Positions 48,900 to 61,622 are shown, counted from the stretch's first letter. The stretch is 64,000 nt of DNA from Cunninghamella blakesleeana (GCA_017871115.1 JAFCIZ010000001.1:310001-374000); one strand, 5' to 3'. Numbers and translations: made by a program. Notes: generated by a model from the sequence alone, not told the origin.

Positions 48900-51130
48900 G
48901 TTTATTTATTACTATATGTACGAATATATGTACAGATATATATAAAATGAAAAAAAATAAAAAAATAAAAAAATAAAAGAAAAAAAACCACCTCCGCGTT
49001 TTTTAATCACAATGCCTAAAAACACGGAATTTTAAATAGCCGGGGTTTTTTAAAAAAAGATTATATGCATTTAATGATTGCTTGAATACAAGTATTATTA
49101 AATATAAAAATAAGTGGCTAGAAATAAGTTTATGTAGTTCCTGTATTTTTATTATAGCAACAATAATTAAATCAATAGTTAAAATATTTATTTTCGATCA
49201 CCAGCTTTACTTAATGAAATAAAAAAAGATTCCTAAAAAAAGCATTTGCATTTGTATAATTATTCGATACTTCCATAGTAGAATTAGTGATAACCATTAT
49301 GGCGATATTTATTTTGAAACATTTAAAATAGTAAGATTAATAAAAAAACTATTAGTTACAGCAATTTTTTACTTAGTAATCAACATTCTCAGCACTCATA
49401 TATTCTACTTGAGGACTCTTTAAAACTTAGCCTTGATCTACCAAATAAACTAATAAAAAATAACAACAATTATTATAAAGATCAAGTTTTTTAAGATTTG
49501 CTCATATAAATTTTTGTTATAAATAATCAACTTGCTTTTAATCTTAAAAAACACTTAAAAACTTAATCTAATCTCACTGTTATAAGTATGATGTTGGTAT
49601 GGTTATATTTTGAGCCTGCTTTGACTTTTTTTTTGGTATTATCTATGGGTTTTTTTGAACCTACCAAACTATATACTGATCTTGCTCATTTTAATTTTAG
49701 AGAGAACTCTTTTGTGCGTTCACTTCAAAAGCAGATAATATTCTTTTTTTTAATACCAAAGTTATTTTAATTGCTTATCGATTTGTATTATATTTAATAA
49801 AGTTTTTCATTTTTTTTTAGTTAACGGATGATCATTTAAAAAAAATAAAGTAGAAAACAATAATAAAAAAAAGAATGGAAAAAAAAAACTAGCTTTAAAT
49901 ATTAATCAAAATGTCAAATTTTTAATTTATGCTTAATAAATAACTATATATTTTATTCCTCTATACCTTATATCTATACTGACTTTATATTCTAATTTTT
50001 TAAAACAAAAAAACAAAATAATAAATAGATACTTGAGGGAGTGCTATTTTCTTTTTATCATTAATATTTAAATTGATATAGAAATTTTAATATGATCTAC
50101 ACACACCCATGCTCATTGTATAAAAAATTGCCTATATATAATATGATTATGTCACTATCCTATTAAAATATCAAATCACTCGATTTACCGTATGTCAAAA
50201 TAAACATTTATTTATCTCGAATATGAATCTTTAAATAAATCAGTTATTATCGAAGAAAGTTTTATAAAATTTGGCTTAAATATAAAATACATCTATGTTA
50301 TTGATGTATTAAAATTTCAAGTCAATTGGTTTCTTACTGATAAGGATAAATAGAGATTTAGTATAAAGTACGAATCTTCGGTTTAAACAGTTAATATATG
50401 ATAAACTTATAAAACTTTGTATGTATATATAAATGCCATGCCGTTGACCTATTAGAAGCTCAAACCAATTACTTTATTAATAAAGAAATAAGTACACGTT
50501 TAATTTTATTTTAGTTTTCAAATTGACAATACAATTTTCAAGATCATTTTCCAAAAAATAACCTATATACAGGGGGCGGTATATGATTACTCTATTAAAA
50601 TTTCGTGACAGTTAATCTATTTCTTTAATAAGCTAAACGAATATATATATTGTTTAAAATTGATCTTTAGATTTTTAACAAATATTCACAGTTATTTTAT
50701 TAAAATAGGTATGCAGATATACTGAATAAGTTATTAATCCGTTAGAGTTTAGAATTGATAAGCTTATTATATATGAAAACATATGGATTTTTTTTAATAA
50801 GATTTATTATGTAATACTGCAGGTATTATTATTTTTTAACAGTTAATACCCTCCCCCTTATAAGTATATGAAATGTAAAATATATTAAAAAAAGGACAAT
50901 GAATAGAGCTGCAGAAAAAAAGATTGGACAAGAAAAACCTAAAAAGGGACTCTTACTTTGGTTCATTAATAAAATTTTCTTTAAAAAAAATAAACTTGTT
51001 TGCTGTAAACTTTTTATTTTTTTATAAAATCAAAGGTAATAAAAAATACATATAAACTTAAATATATAATAAATAATACACTAATAAATAAAATCATGAA
51101 ATTTTTTTTTAAAAAAATAAAAAAAAAAGC
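48900..51130. other. 2.2-kb gene-free region upstream of RPN8
   Basis: AT-rich, with no frame that resembles a gene; the 60-codon frame at 49588-49770 has no recognisable feature. It holds the RPN8 promoter at the left and the eroded tandem repeat annotated separately at 50161-50741. Confidence 0.5.
50161..50741. repeat. Eroded tandem repeat, period about 143-149 bp, at least four units
   Basis: A core of the form TATTAAAATTTCAA-TCAATT recurs at 50161, 50307, 50450 and 50593, with a weaker copy near 50742. The spacings are 146, 143, 143 and about 149. Parts upstream of each core also match, for example AGTTTTATAAAATTTG against AACTTATAAAACTTTG, and an AAAAAATNRCCTATATA-type block precedes both the first and fourth cores. 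Units are strongly diverged. Seen by eye; not scored. Confidence 0.55.
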
Positions 51131-51853
51131 TTATCTTTGAGTATGCTTCAGACCATCAATAGTATGATTAATGGATGGTATGGAAGAAGTGCGTGTGATT
51201 AAAGGAGGGGGAGGCTTAAAAAGTGTATCATTATTATTATTATTATTATTATTCAAGTTATTTTGATGATTATTTTGATAAGATTCACTATATTTAGGAG
51301 GTAGATAAGCACTTGTAGATGGCGAGGAACGAGCTAAATGCATAGCTAATAAAGCTTGAGATAAACGAGAAACATCCTTTTCTAATAATTGAGGACAATT
51401 TGGATCATTTGCACGGGGGAAATAAGGTGGAGGATCATTATTAATATTTGAGTTTGTAAAAGTAGATGTAGAAGTAACAGTTGCTGAAGAATCACTTTCA
51501 TGAAGACGTCGTGTTAATAACTGTTCATGTCTTGTTAACGCCCTTTCTACCATATTTTCATAATGTTCTATTTTAGCTTTTCTTAATTTATTTCTTTTTT
51601 TAATGCCTAAAAAATAACACATCGCTACAACTGCAAAAATCGCCACTGAAAAAATTACTTCAAAAGAAATAATCATAGCTGCTGAACTACCATTGCTATT
51701 GCTACTATTATCATTTGTATGTAACGTTACATCCGTATTACTATAAAAAAAGGAAAAAAGTTAAAGATCAGCTAAACAATAAGGCTATTGTTTCATATTA
51801 ATTATTGTTTTAATAAAAATGAGAAAATCCTACTTGTTAACTAAATATGACAT
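51131..51853 (-). CDS. Single-pass membrane protein with two PPxY motifs
   Basis: Exons 51853-51834 and 51740-51131; 630 nt, 209 aa. The 20-nt first exon supplies ATG and joins in phase. The short N-terminal segment (1-28) is Asn/Ser-rich with sequons. One membrane helix spans 30-53, followed by a basic stop (KKRNKLRK). The cytosolic tail has a coiled stretch and then PPPY (110-113) and PPKY (154-157), ligands for WW domains of Nedd4/Rsp5 ubiquitin ligases, plus an Asn run. The layout matches yeast Rcr1/Rcr2-type Rsp5 adaptors, which direct sorting of membrane proteins, but I see no sequence identity that proves it. An internal start at 51676 would remove the N-terminal segment; the spliced model is preferred because it closes in frame. 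Confidence 0.65.
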
Positions 51854-52489
51854 TTGATAACGATTATACGTTTGGATAAATTTATAGTTTAAAGAAGTAA
51901 CGAAAAAAAAGGAAAGGGCAAAAAACAAAAAAAGGAAGAAAAACAAATAAATAAAAGAAAGAGAAAGGAAGAAAAAAAAAATTGAGATAGAAAAAAAAAC
52001 AGATTTTAAAAACCCTGTTTTCCTTTTTTATTTATCTATGCTTTTTTTTCGTTTTTATTCAGTTATTTTTTAGTCACTTTAAAAATGGTTTTTTTTTTAA
52101 CCAATAAAAAGAAAAAAAAACAATTTGCAAGCAGGAAACAAATCATTTGTTTTCCCAAAAAATAATAAATATGTACGTTCAATGGATTATCGTTTTTCCT
52201 CTGTATTTATTTTAAAATAAAATAAATCCAAGTATAAACAAATACGTAAGATGACAACTTTATTATCAAGTATGTAAAATCTACCTATAATTAATTTAAT
52301 AAAATAAAAAGAAGCTAGAGTATTTTTTTAAAAGGAATGGGAGATGATTTCCTTTTTTGGGGTTAAAAAAATTTAATGCGACAGACTCTTTGTTCAATAC
52401 TTATTATTTTTTTAATTACGCCCAATTTTTTTCTCTCCTTCTCTCTCTCACTTTTTTTTTTTAACAATAATAACATTGTACTTTTTAAA
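51854..52489. other. Divergent intergenic region (PPxY gene and SPO11)
   Basis: A 636-bp bidirectional upstream region, purine-rich at 51900-52000 and pyrimidine-rich just before the SPO11 ATG. No coding frame. Confidence 0.5.
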
Positions 52490-53993
52490 ATGAGCTCATC
52501 TTATTTTACAGATTTATTAAATGATGAAGCTATTGTCCCTAGCGATGACGACTATATGGACATATTTAATTCACAATATGAATCTATTAATATAATACCT
52601 TCTAAAAGATCTCTACCTTTTGAATTCGAAGTTGCTACATCTTCTACTTCTTCTTTTGATGCGCAACAACAACAACTTATACATATTAGCTCACAAAACA
52701 GTAGTCAGCAAACAATTCCTCAATCGCGGTAACAATATACGTATATATTTTTATTAAACTTAATATTTATGATTATTTATTTTATATTTAATTAATAATA
52801 TACTATATATGTTATGTTGGTTTAGTGAGTCAGTTATGTCAATGATTGAAAATATGATTTTGGAATTATTTGACTCTTTATCTATAATGAAGTCTTTAGA
52901 GTTATCAGTGCTATCGCGTGTAACGTAAGCATGTCAAAAATAAAATAGATCATATATTTAAAAAGTGAATAAATCTATTATAAATTATAAAAATATAAAC
53001 GTGTGGATGGCTTTACCTTTTTATTTCATTTTCTTTATTTATTAAATATATTAATAGGCAACGTTCAAATAATACACATAATGAAGATGCTGGAGAAAAT
53101 CAATATTTACCTGAACCAAGAGCAAAATTACTCTCGTTGGCTAATGGTCAATCTGCATTAACATTTGGTAAGTAAATACTTGATTAAAACTAACAAATAA
53201 ATAATAAATAATAATTAGCAAATAATGGATAATAAATTTATAGCAAAGAAAAAAAAGATTTAAATATGTATCTATATATCATTTATAGCTAGGTATATTC
53301 GTATATTGGAATTAATTTATGAAGGACTTGCATTAAATATTGTAATGACCAAAAGAGATGTATTTTATCGTGATATACCGTTGTTTAAAACGCAACCAGT
53401 TGTTGATAGAGTAAGTAAATAAAGGATAGCCGCCTCTTTTCTCTTTTTCTTATTTTTATTTATATTTATACAAGGATCATGTATTAATAGACTATGTATA
53501 AATTTATTATAATTTATATTTATAGATTATTGACGATATATCATGCCATTTTAACGTACCAAGATCGTGTCTTAATATTGTGAGTATATGTTTAAGTAGT
53601 TTATTTATCAATATTATATATATATATATATACATAAATATATATGCACGTATGTATATATGTATTTGTGCATTAATCAATAAAGTATTTTTCTTTATAT
53701 TTATTTTATTTTAATCTCACCAATAGAGTGCTTCTGGTAAAGGTCGTATCTATGGTTCTATCAATATTATTCTTCGTAATTATCGTGTCATTGATTGTAT
53801 GGCTCCTATAAATGAAAAAGTCTATGACTATCACGATGATTTAGGTGTACTTATTCCTCCCATCAATCAAATATTAGATGTGGAGAGTTATGCTAAACTA
53901 TTAATCGTTGTTGAAAAAGAGGTTATGATGAATTTATTTATTTATTATTATTAAAACTTTTATAATTCCATTTTACTAAGAATTACAATGATT

Positions 53994-54028
<35 letters not shown>

Positions 54029-55016
54029 ATTCTCACTCGTATATTTATTTATTTTTTAAAAAAATTAGGCAAGCTTTAGACATTTAGTCTCAGTAGGATT
54101 TGTTCAAAGCCAGTTCCAAAGATGTATCTTAGTAACGGTAATATCCACTCTTTCTATTTTATACTATTACATGTTTTATTAAATAAATATAATTATGATG
54201 ATATTAATAAATTAATAAATATATATAGGGATGTGGTTATCCAGATTTAGCTACGAGACATATGATCAAACATATAACTACAAGATATCCTAAAATGCCA
54301 ATTCTTGGATTATTTGATAACGATCCTTATGGTTTAGAAATTTTTTCTGTATACAAATGGGGCAGTTTGGTATGTATACATCTTATGACTTAAAAAAAAT
54401 TAATAAATAAAATTTCTGTAAACTTAAAAAAAAACTAAAAGTATTAAGTTGCTATTTTAGGCACAATCATTTGATTCCGTTAATTTAACTATACCGTTGA
54501 TTCAATACCTTGGATTAAAATATGATGATCGATCAATGTATAGTTCCAAATGGCAACAATAACAATAATAAAATATGAATACAGAAAAAAAAGATAAATA
54601 TATTCGTATTATTTTGCTCTTTTTCCTTTAACTTTTTTTCTTGTTTTTTTTCTATAATTTTAGATATAAAATTCCAGAAAGAGCCTATATACCATTAACA
54701 CAAAAAGATCGTGAAAAAGGTTTTAGAATGATCAGGGCTGTTCAACAATTACAAAATGATCCAAACTCAGATACTAATTTTTTTTTGTAAATATATATAA
54801 TATATAAATAAAATATATCGAAAAATAAAATGAAATAATATAAATAAATAAAAATTATTGATACATATTACTCTATTTTTATTCTTATTTAGAGATGAAC
54901 TGTGTAAAATCCTCCATATGAATCAAAAATGCGAAATACAAGCATTATATGCAGATGGGCCGATGGGTTTAATTGAATATTTATTTATGAAAATTGGCGA
55001 TTTAAATTTATTTTAG
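52490..55016 (+). CDS. SPO11: Meiotic recombination protein Spo11 (topoisomerase VI A type)
   Basis: Eleven exons: 52490-52728, 52826-52924, 53058-53167, 53289-53410, 53526-53579, 53727-53921, 54069-54137, 54229-54369, 54461-54537, 54664-54786 and 54893-55016; 1353 nt, 450 aa, every phase closing. The winged-helix (5Y-CAP) domain has the motif TKRDVFYRDIPLF, with the DNA-cleaving Tyr at 176. The Toprim domain has VVEKEASF (Glu271) and LGLFDNDPYG (Asp326, Asp328) for Mg2+. AYIPLTQKDREK follows. Spo11 makes the double-strand breaks that start meiotic recombination. The N-terminal 90 residues are a poorly conserved acidic and Gln-rich extension. One donor is GTTATG (after 53921), the weakest of the set. 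The gene implies meiotic capacity. Confidence 0.95.
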
Positions 55017-55273
55017 CATATCATTTATTTTAATTAGTATAGTGGTTTCTATTAGGATGTAAATGGTAGATTAGTTATTCATGTATATGTACGTGTGTAT
55101 GATAATAAAGCAAAAGTTAATTTGCATGGAACTTTGTTTTGCTCAGAGAAAAAAATTTAAATCCAGATTTTTTTCACAAATTTGGAGTCCCTACTATTTT
55201 TAATTTTTCCTCTCTCTTTTATTAATTTTATTTTTTTAATCGTTCTTCTGTTTAAAATAATCAACTCAATAAT

Positions 55274-56888
55274 ATGATTGATTCGTAAGTATCTACAGTT
55301 AGTATTTTTCTTATTATTATTAAACTATGCATAAATCTTTGTTATTCTTTAACAAATATTATAATATTATATATTTAGATTATACTATATATTTTTATTA
55401 TCGCTAATAACTTTTTTTTACTTCATTACCTCTTTATTTGTATTCCTTTATGATTATTCAGACATCAGATGATTCTCGATCCAGGTAAAGGAATAATAAC
55501 AATATTATAAACAAAATAATGTAATGGCTAATCTATATAATGAGTGATTTATATACTTACTCTTTTTCTTTCTTTAATTTATTTTATTACCACATATTTT
55601 CTTTTATTTTTTATCATAATCTAGCTATTCGCGATTGGGTGCTTATACCTATTATGATAGTCATGGTGTTAGTTGGTATACTTAGGCATCATATCACAAT
55701 GTTATTAACTGGTGTCCCAAAAAAACCTCAGTTAAAAGCTATAAGGGAATCGTAAGTTTTATTGAATTTACCATATTTTTATTGGATAGAGGCTGTTTTA
55801 TTTGCATTACTTGAAGAATAGTTTCGTTTTCTTTATCTTTAAAAAGTAATATGGTAGTAATATTAATGATATATTCTTATATATATATATAATTTGTATT
55901 TATAGTAAAGCATTATTACGTGGTATGCGGTTGAGAACTTTTGGAAATAATATACCATCTCATGCATTTGCTAGTCGCAAAGCTTATCTTTCTCAAGCTT
56001 ATGAAAGTGGAAAATATTTAAAGAATCCTGAAGCAACAAATGATAATAATCCATTATCTGGACCCAATCCTATGACGGATCCTGAAATGATGGAAGGTAT
56101 GATGGATGGTATGAAGAAACAAATGGTTAATATGGTTCCCCAAATGTTAATCATGGGATGGATTAATTTTTTCTTTCAAGGATTTATTGTTAGTAAGTAT
56201 AATATATATAAACATAAATAGAATAGTTATTACTTTAAAGAAAGAAAAAAGCTGGTGTTATTTAATTAATTTTAATTACTTTGCTTTTTTTTTTTTTTTT
56301 TTTTTTTTTTTTTGAAAAATAGTTAAATTACCTTTTCCTTTAACACCAAGATTTAAATCCATGTTACAAAGTGGTATCGATACAAGAGATATGGATGTTA
56401 CTTGGGTATCATCATTATCTTGGTACTTTTTAAATTTATTCGGTCTTGGGAGTGTCTTTGCATTAATCCTTGGTGATAATAATGGTAATATTTGAAATCA
56501 TATATTATTTTTATTACTATCGCGATTATAATATATAATTTCTTAATATAATCATCTCTTAAAATTTACTTTTTTTTTAGCTGCTGGTGCTGATATGGCT
56601 GCTATGAGTGCTATGCCTGGTATGATGCCTGGTATGGGAGCTCAACCTGGTCAAGCTCCAGATTTTAAGAAATTATTCTTAGCTGAAAAAGAAAACGTTT
56701 TAATTACACCACATGTTTGGGAATTGGAAAATATTGAAGAACGATTATTAAAAAAATATGGCAAAGTTATAACAGCTTCATCACCATCAGCAAAATCATC
56801 AACTCCTACTAAATCTAAAAAAGAATTGACAGTGAAAGATAAAATTAAAGCTGCACAAAAAGCTAATACAAGTGGAAAGCGTAGATAA
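55274..56888 (+). CDS. EMC3: ER membrane protein complex subunit 3
   Basis: Exons 55274-55284, 55462-55484, 55625-55751, 55906-56192, 56323-56484 and 56581-56888; 918 nt, 305 aa, in phase. The first two exons are tiny (11 and 23 nt) and encode MIDSHQMILDP. Three membrane helices are visible: [20 protein letters not shown] (about 12-32), [16 protein letters not shown], and [18 protein letters not shown]. Family blocks include [53 protein letters not shown] and [21 protein letters not shown]3 is the Oxa1-superfamily core of the EMC, which inserts tail-anchored and multi-span proteins into the ER membrane. After the membrane part there is a Met/Gly-rich stretch and a Lys-rich end. It lies 257 bp downstream of SPO11 on the same strand. 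Confidence 0.96.
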
Positions 56889-57216
56889 ATATGTTAATAA
56901 TGGAAAAAGTGGACTAGTAAATATAATACAGCTCATATATATACAATACAATGCTTCATTTATATATATGTTTACCATCAATCACCATAAAGCAATAATA
57001 AAATATATAATTTTTTGACAACCTTTTATTTGTACTGGATTTTTTTTTAAAAAAAAAGTTATAAATAATAATAATAAGAATAAGAATAAAAATAAATTAA
57101 TAAATCTGTAATAGCAAATTTATAAGGAATAAGTGTATAGGAGAATGGGGAAATTAAAAGAGAAAAGAGGGAAATAATAATAATGTGTTAACATGAATCA
57201 ATATATACATATATAT
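56889..57216. other. Convergent intergenic region (EMC3 and aspartic protease)
   Basis: 328 bp of AT-rich DNA holding two 3' ends, with AATAAA-like hexamers on both strands. Confidence 0.5.
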
Positions 57217-58803
57217 TTATGGACGAGAAGGAGCAAAACCAACTCTAGCATTTTGATAATCATAGACAGAATAATAACTACGTAAAAAGGTATCGCCAAT
57301 AATGATAAATGGAGAGTTGGCACCAGCAACACCAGAATAGCATAAAGAAGGATCCGTTGGGGAAGATCTTTCACGTACCAATTGATTTAAAGTTAAAGGG
57401 AACTTGTGGCCATCAAAAACAAACGTAATTGTTTCATCTGAAGTGATATTACATGGAACTCGCCAACCGAAATTAGCACTATATTCAGCACCTGGGATCT
57501 TGGAATGGACGGCCTTGGCCAAATCGAGTGGAAGAATGGTTAATGTGGTACCTGTATCAATAATAGCACGATTGTTTGTAGAGGAAACAAGTTTATTATC
57601 AATAATAATACCATCAAAATTTACTTGCCAGTAGGTCTTTGCAGATAATGGAACATATTCTAATTCACCTTCAAAATGTGCTGGATTCACGCCACCAAAT
57701 TTCTAATGAATGCCAGTTATAAAAAAAAAGAAAAAAAGGTTGATTAAAAAAAAAAAAATAGGTAGCTATAAATATAAAACTTACCACTTCACCTTTACCA
57801 CCATGGATAGCACGACCTAACCAAACACCTACAACAGCTTCATCTATTTTACCTTGAGCATGTAAACTTTGAGTAATAGGCAATTGTTTTCCAGTATAAG
57901 ATAGAGCAGGAAATCCTAAACCAAAAATACCATCTAAGGCAGTATCACGGGCAAATTCTGGCGATTCAAATTGAACTAAACCAATGGTTTGATGATCATG
58001 GACCACATCACCTAATACAACGGCATCAATAGCAGTAACGCCCATGACACCTGACCCATCACCATATCTTAATGACCATGTTTGATTGACTAATTTAAAA
58101 GTAGAAGAATCGGAGGGATCAAATAATGTATGTTGGCCACATGTATTGCAGCCTTTACTTGGAATCCATATATCAGAACTTCCGGTGTCAAAATCCATTT
58201 GAAATTGTTGTGGCGGTGTTCCAACTCCTATAGTACCAACATACTACAAGAAGAAAGGAGATGGTATATATGTGATTAAATATTAAAACATGACAAAAGA
58301 GATTATTATTATCATCATTTTTTTTTTAAAAAAAAAGACTAAATGCAATAAAATTAAAAAAAGGAAAGGTAGGCTTTTTTTTAAAAAATAATAATTTATT
58401 ACCTCAACATCAACATAAACACTATCCAATTCAATTGTGGCAGATGCACCTAATTTTTCATTATTAGCTTCAATTCCATACTTTGCTAATGCTCGGTTTA
58501 ATCTTGCTGGTGTATTTAATACTTTACCGGTGCGTTGTTGTAAATTCATTCTATAAAAATATATTTAAAATGTTTATTTAATGGTTAATAAATAAATAAA
58601 TAAAATAAGATAAAATAAATGTTAAAAGATACATATGGTCCCTTAGATTTAATTACAATGATTTTCAAAACAAATATTTTTTATATTGTTTACATATAAT
58701 TATTATTCTTAGTATCTTTATCATTTGTTTGATCATTTGTTGGAATGGCTTGAACTGTGGCAAGATATACGCTTGCTATAATGGCAAGATTCGATAACTT
58801 CAT
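57217..58803 (-). CDS. Secreted pepsin-like aspartic protease (mucorpepsin/rhizopuspepsin type)
   Basis: Exons 58803-58694, 58550-58403, 58243-57785 and 57702-57217; 1203 nt, 400 aa, in phase. The N-terminus MKLSNLAIIASVYLATVQA is a signal peptide, followed by a propeptide with TGKVLNTPARLNRALAKYG. The mature enzyme has YVGTIGVGTPPQQF, catalytic Asp105 in DTGSS and the flap Tyr in RYGDGSG. The second catalytic Asp288 is in DTGTT. It ends FIIIGDTFLRSYYSVYDYQNARVGFAP, the canonical C-terminal block. The Cys pairs CNTC and PCN...LCYSG match the usual disulfides. It digests external protein at acid pH. All catalytic features are intact. The gene is divergent from the dehydrogenase-like gene. Confidence 0.95.
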
Positions 58804-59480
58804 ATTAATTTATTATTATTAAAATATATATTAAAAATATTTAAAAGGTTAAAAAAAAAAAATTAACACGTATTTATAATTTTTTTTCACGGTGAAACCT
58901 TTACTATTTTCCTGTTTCCTCGAAAAAAAAAAAAAAAAAAAAAAAGTAAATGGTTAAACTTGTCTATATAACTAATATATGTATGTACATACCTACATTT
59001 TTCTATTTTTTTTTTCTAGTGATTATAAATATATTTGAATTACTAGCTATTCAAAACGAGCGGCTTTATTTCGTTTTTAAAAACAATAAAACAATAATTT
59101 AAATAGATATAATACTAATTAACGATTCAATTGATATAAAATATATGAATAAATATTTATATAGATAATTTACATTCATTTTATTTTCATTAATCATATA
59201 AGATTTTAATGTATATACTTTTTTTTTATAAAATGTATTAGATTTATTTGATGTTTTCACTCGCTGAATCATTGATCATAAAATTTGAATTTAAACCAAT
59301 GGTTTTCTAAAGAATGATATTTTATTTTTAAAAAAAAATATAAATATATACATATTTATTTGTATTTTTGATCCTTTTTTATTTTATTTATACATTTCAT
59401 ATTTTGGTTTTTGTTTATTTTTTTATTTTCCTTGTTATATTTTATTATTTTAAAGAAACAACAAATAATAAAATAAATAA
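58804..59480. other. Divergent intergenic region (protease and dehydrogenase-like gene)
   Basis: 677 bp shared upstream region, AT-rich, with an A-run at about 58925-58945. No coding frame and no element I can name. Confidence 0.5.
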
Positions 59481-60498
59481 ATGACAGAAAGCATAGCTAT
59501 TGTTGGAGCTGGATCTATTGGAGCCACAATAGCCTTTGGGTTATTATGTAATACAGATGATTATCCTATCAAGGAAATATTACTGATTGATATGAGCACT
59601 GACATTCTTCAAGGACAAACGATGGATTTAGCTGATGGTGCTTCCTTTGATACAGTGGTAAGAGGTGCTACATTTAAAGAAGCTGGTAGAAGTAATTTGA
59701 TTATTATAACGGTGAATGCTCCCCAACTTGAAGATGAGCCATGTGATAAGGTAAAAATAAAACTAAAAATAAAAATAAAATAGGTACCAAAAAAAGTGAT
59801 ATTGATGATAATGTTATTGTTATTGACGGTTTTATGGTTAATAGTGGATGAATAAAAGTGATCGGTTAATAGAAGGAATTATTACATCCATGCAACCCAT
59901 TAGATCCGACGCATTTATTATTGTTGTAGCAGAGCCCGTTGATTTTTTTATTAATAAGATCCGACAATTAACCACTTTAAAAAACGAACATGTCATGGGC
60001 ATAGGTTATATGAGTATATACCATTACCGTTTTGCTAAATGGATAGAAGAATGTTATAAAGGATTAAAAGGTACTCCACCGCCTTATATTACAAGACCTT
60101 ATGTTATAGGAAGCGTAAAGTCACCATTGATTATTTGGCCACAGTTGCAAAACCAAGCTAATGAACTCGAAGAATTAAAAAGTCTTTGGATCAATACTAA
60201 TATGTTTCAATTTGATTTGATCAAAGAAAAAAAAGGGGACGCTTGGTATGGGGTTAGTTCACTGACTATTCAATTATTTAAAGCCTTATTCTACCCAAAT
60301 AATAATAATAACAATACTAATAATAACGACCATGCTTCCATTTTTATCTTATCTACTTACTGTTCTCAATTTGATATTTGTACTTCTTTACCTGTTTATG
60401 TCAATAATCTAGGTGTTTCTGCCATTGTTAATATTGGTATAACTGAAAATGAAAAAAAGCACTTGATTTCTACTTCAATGGATTCTATTCAACACTAA
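59481..60498 (+). CDS. Lactate/malate dehydrogenase-fold protein lacking catalytic residues
   Basis: Exons 59481-59750 and 59845-60498; 924 nt, 307 aa, in phase. The dinucleotide-binding start is intact: VGAGSIG (Gly9, 11, 14) and Asp37 at the end of the second strand (LLIDMS). MDLADGASF, MQPIRSDAFIIVVAEPVD and a C-terminal helix with ITENEKKHL place it with L-lactate dehydrogenases, close in pattern to the Rhizopus fermentative enzymes. The substrate-loop Arg is Cys88 (DEPCDK for the usual GEPR). The Asn of the ANPVD motif is Glu120. The Asp and Arg of the GTxLDxxR block are lost (GIGYMSIYHYRF). The catalytic His of GEHGDS is missing (IGSVKSPL, Val181). An Asn-rich loop is inserted near 275. 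The frame is intact, so it is probably expressed; lactate dehydrogenase activity is unlikely. A role as a pseudoenzyme or NAD sensor is only inference. Confidence 0.8.
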
Positions 60499-60752
60499 CT
60501 GATAATAATAATAATAATAATGATAATAGTAAATAATAAGTAATAAATAAAATATTTTTGTTTTTATAAAAAAGGGCAAGAAAATGGAAAAGTTTAAAAA
60601 ATATGTACAACTGTATAAAAGAAATCGGTATTTAAAATTTATCATAATTTTTATTTCCTTTTTAAAAAAAATATTTATTTTTACTTTTTCTTTCTCTCTC
60701 ACTTTTCTTTTTTTATTTTTTTAATATCATTTTTTAATATTAATAATTATAC

Positions 60753-61575
60753 ATGTCAGAAAAGAAACAATCAAAATCAATACAAGAACGTCATGAACGC
60801 TTATTAAATGAGCTATTAAAAATACCTGGCAATGAATACTGTGCTGATTGTAGAACAAGAAGTAAAGTATTATTAATCTATTTTTATTTTAATCTATGAA
60901 TTTATGGTTATCTTTTTTATTAATTATATTCTACTATATATACCATTTATATTATTTTATATTTATTTACAGATCCTAGATGGGCATCTTATTCTCTTGG
61001 TGTATTTTTATGTGTTCGTTGTGCATCAATTCATAGAAAAATGGGCACTCATATTTCTAGAATAAAATCTCTTTCGATGGATCAATGGACTATGGAACAA
61101 ATTGAAGTAAGTTTAACATGGATGATATTTATTTATTTATGGAACCAAAGGATAAAATATAAATACATTATTATATTTATACCATATATATGTTTTATTG
61201 ATATATTTTTATAATAGACACTTAAAAATGCTGGAGGAAATATTAAAGTAAACAATATTGTCAATCCAAACCCTTCAAAATATCCTCTACCATTGGCTGA
61301 TGATGAAGGACCGTAAGTTATTATTTTTCTGTTAATAAAAAAAAAGGGGGGGGTGAAAATCGTTTTTATTTAATTTCGTTAATTGATGAACTATTTTTTT
61401 CTTTACATATGTTTATCTATTTAAAATGTAATGTAGTGCTATGGAAAAATATATTCGAAATAAGTGGGAAAAGCGAGCTTTTATGGAATCACAAGTTAGG
61501 GTAATAATTATATAATATACATATATAGGAAACAATAGATTAAAAAAAAGGTTTTGTATCTAAACTTTATTTTAA

Positions 61576-61622
<47 letters not shown>

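Noticed and set aside
48900..49060. ACCACCTCCGCG upstream of RPN8 as a possible proteasome control element
   Set aside because: It does not match the PACE sequence GGTGGCAAA on either strand.
49486..49552. 13-bp inverted repeat (GTTTTTTAAGATT and its complement) with a 41-nt loop
   Set aside because: Low-complexity AT sequence of this length forms such pairs by chance. There is no sign of an RNA gene or transposon end.
49588..49770. 60-codon hydrophobic open frame upstream of RPN8
   Set aside because: Short, AT-driven, no recognisable motif and no promoter context.
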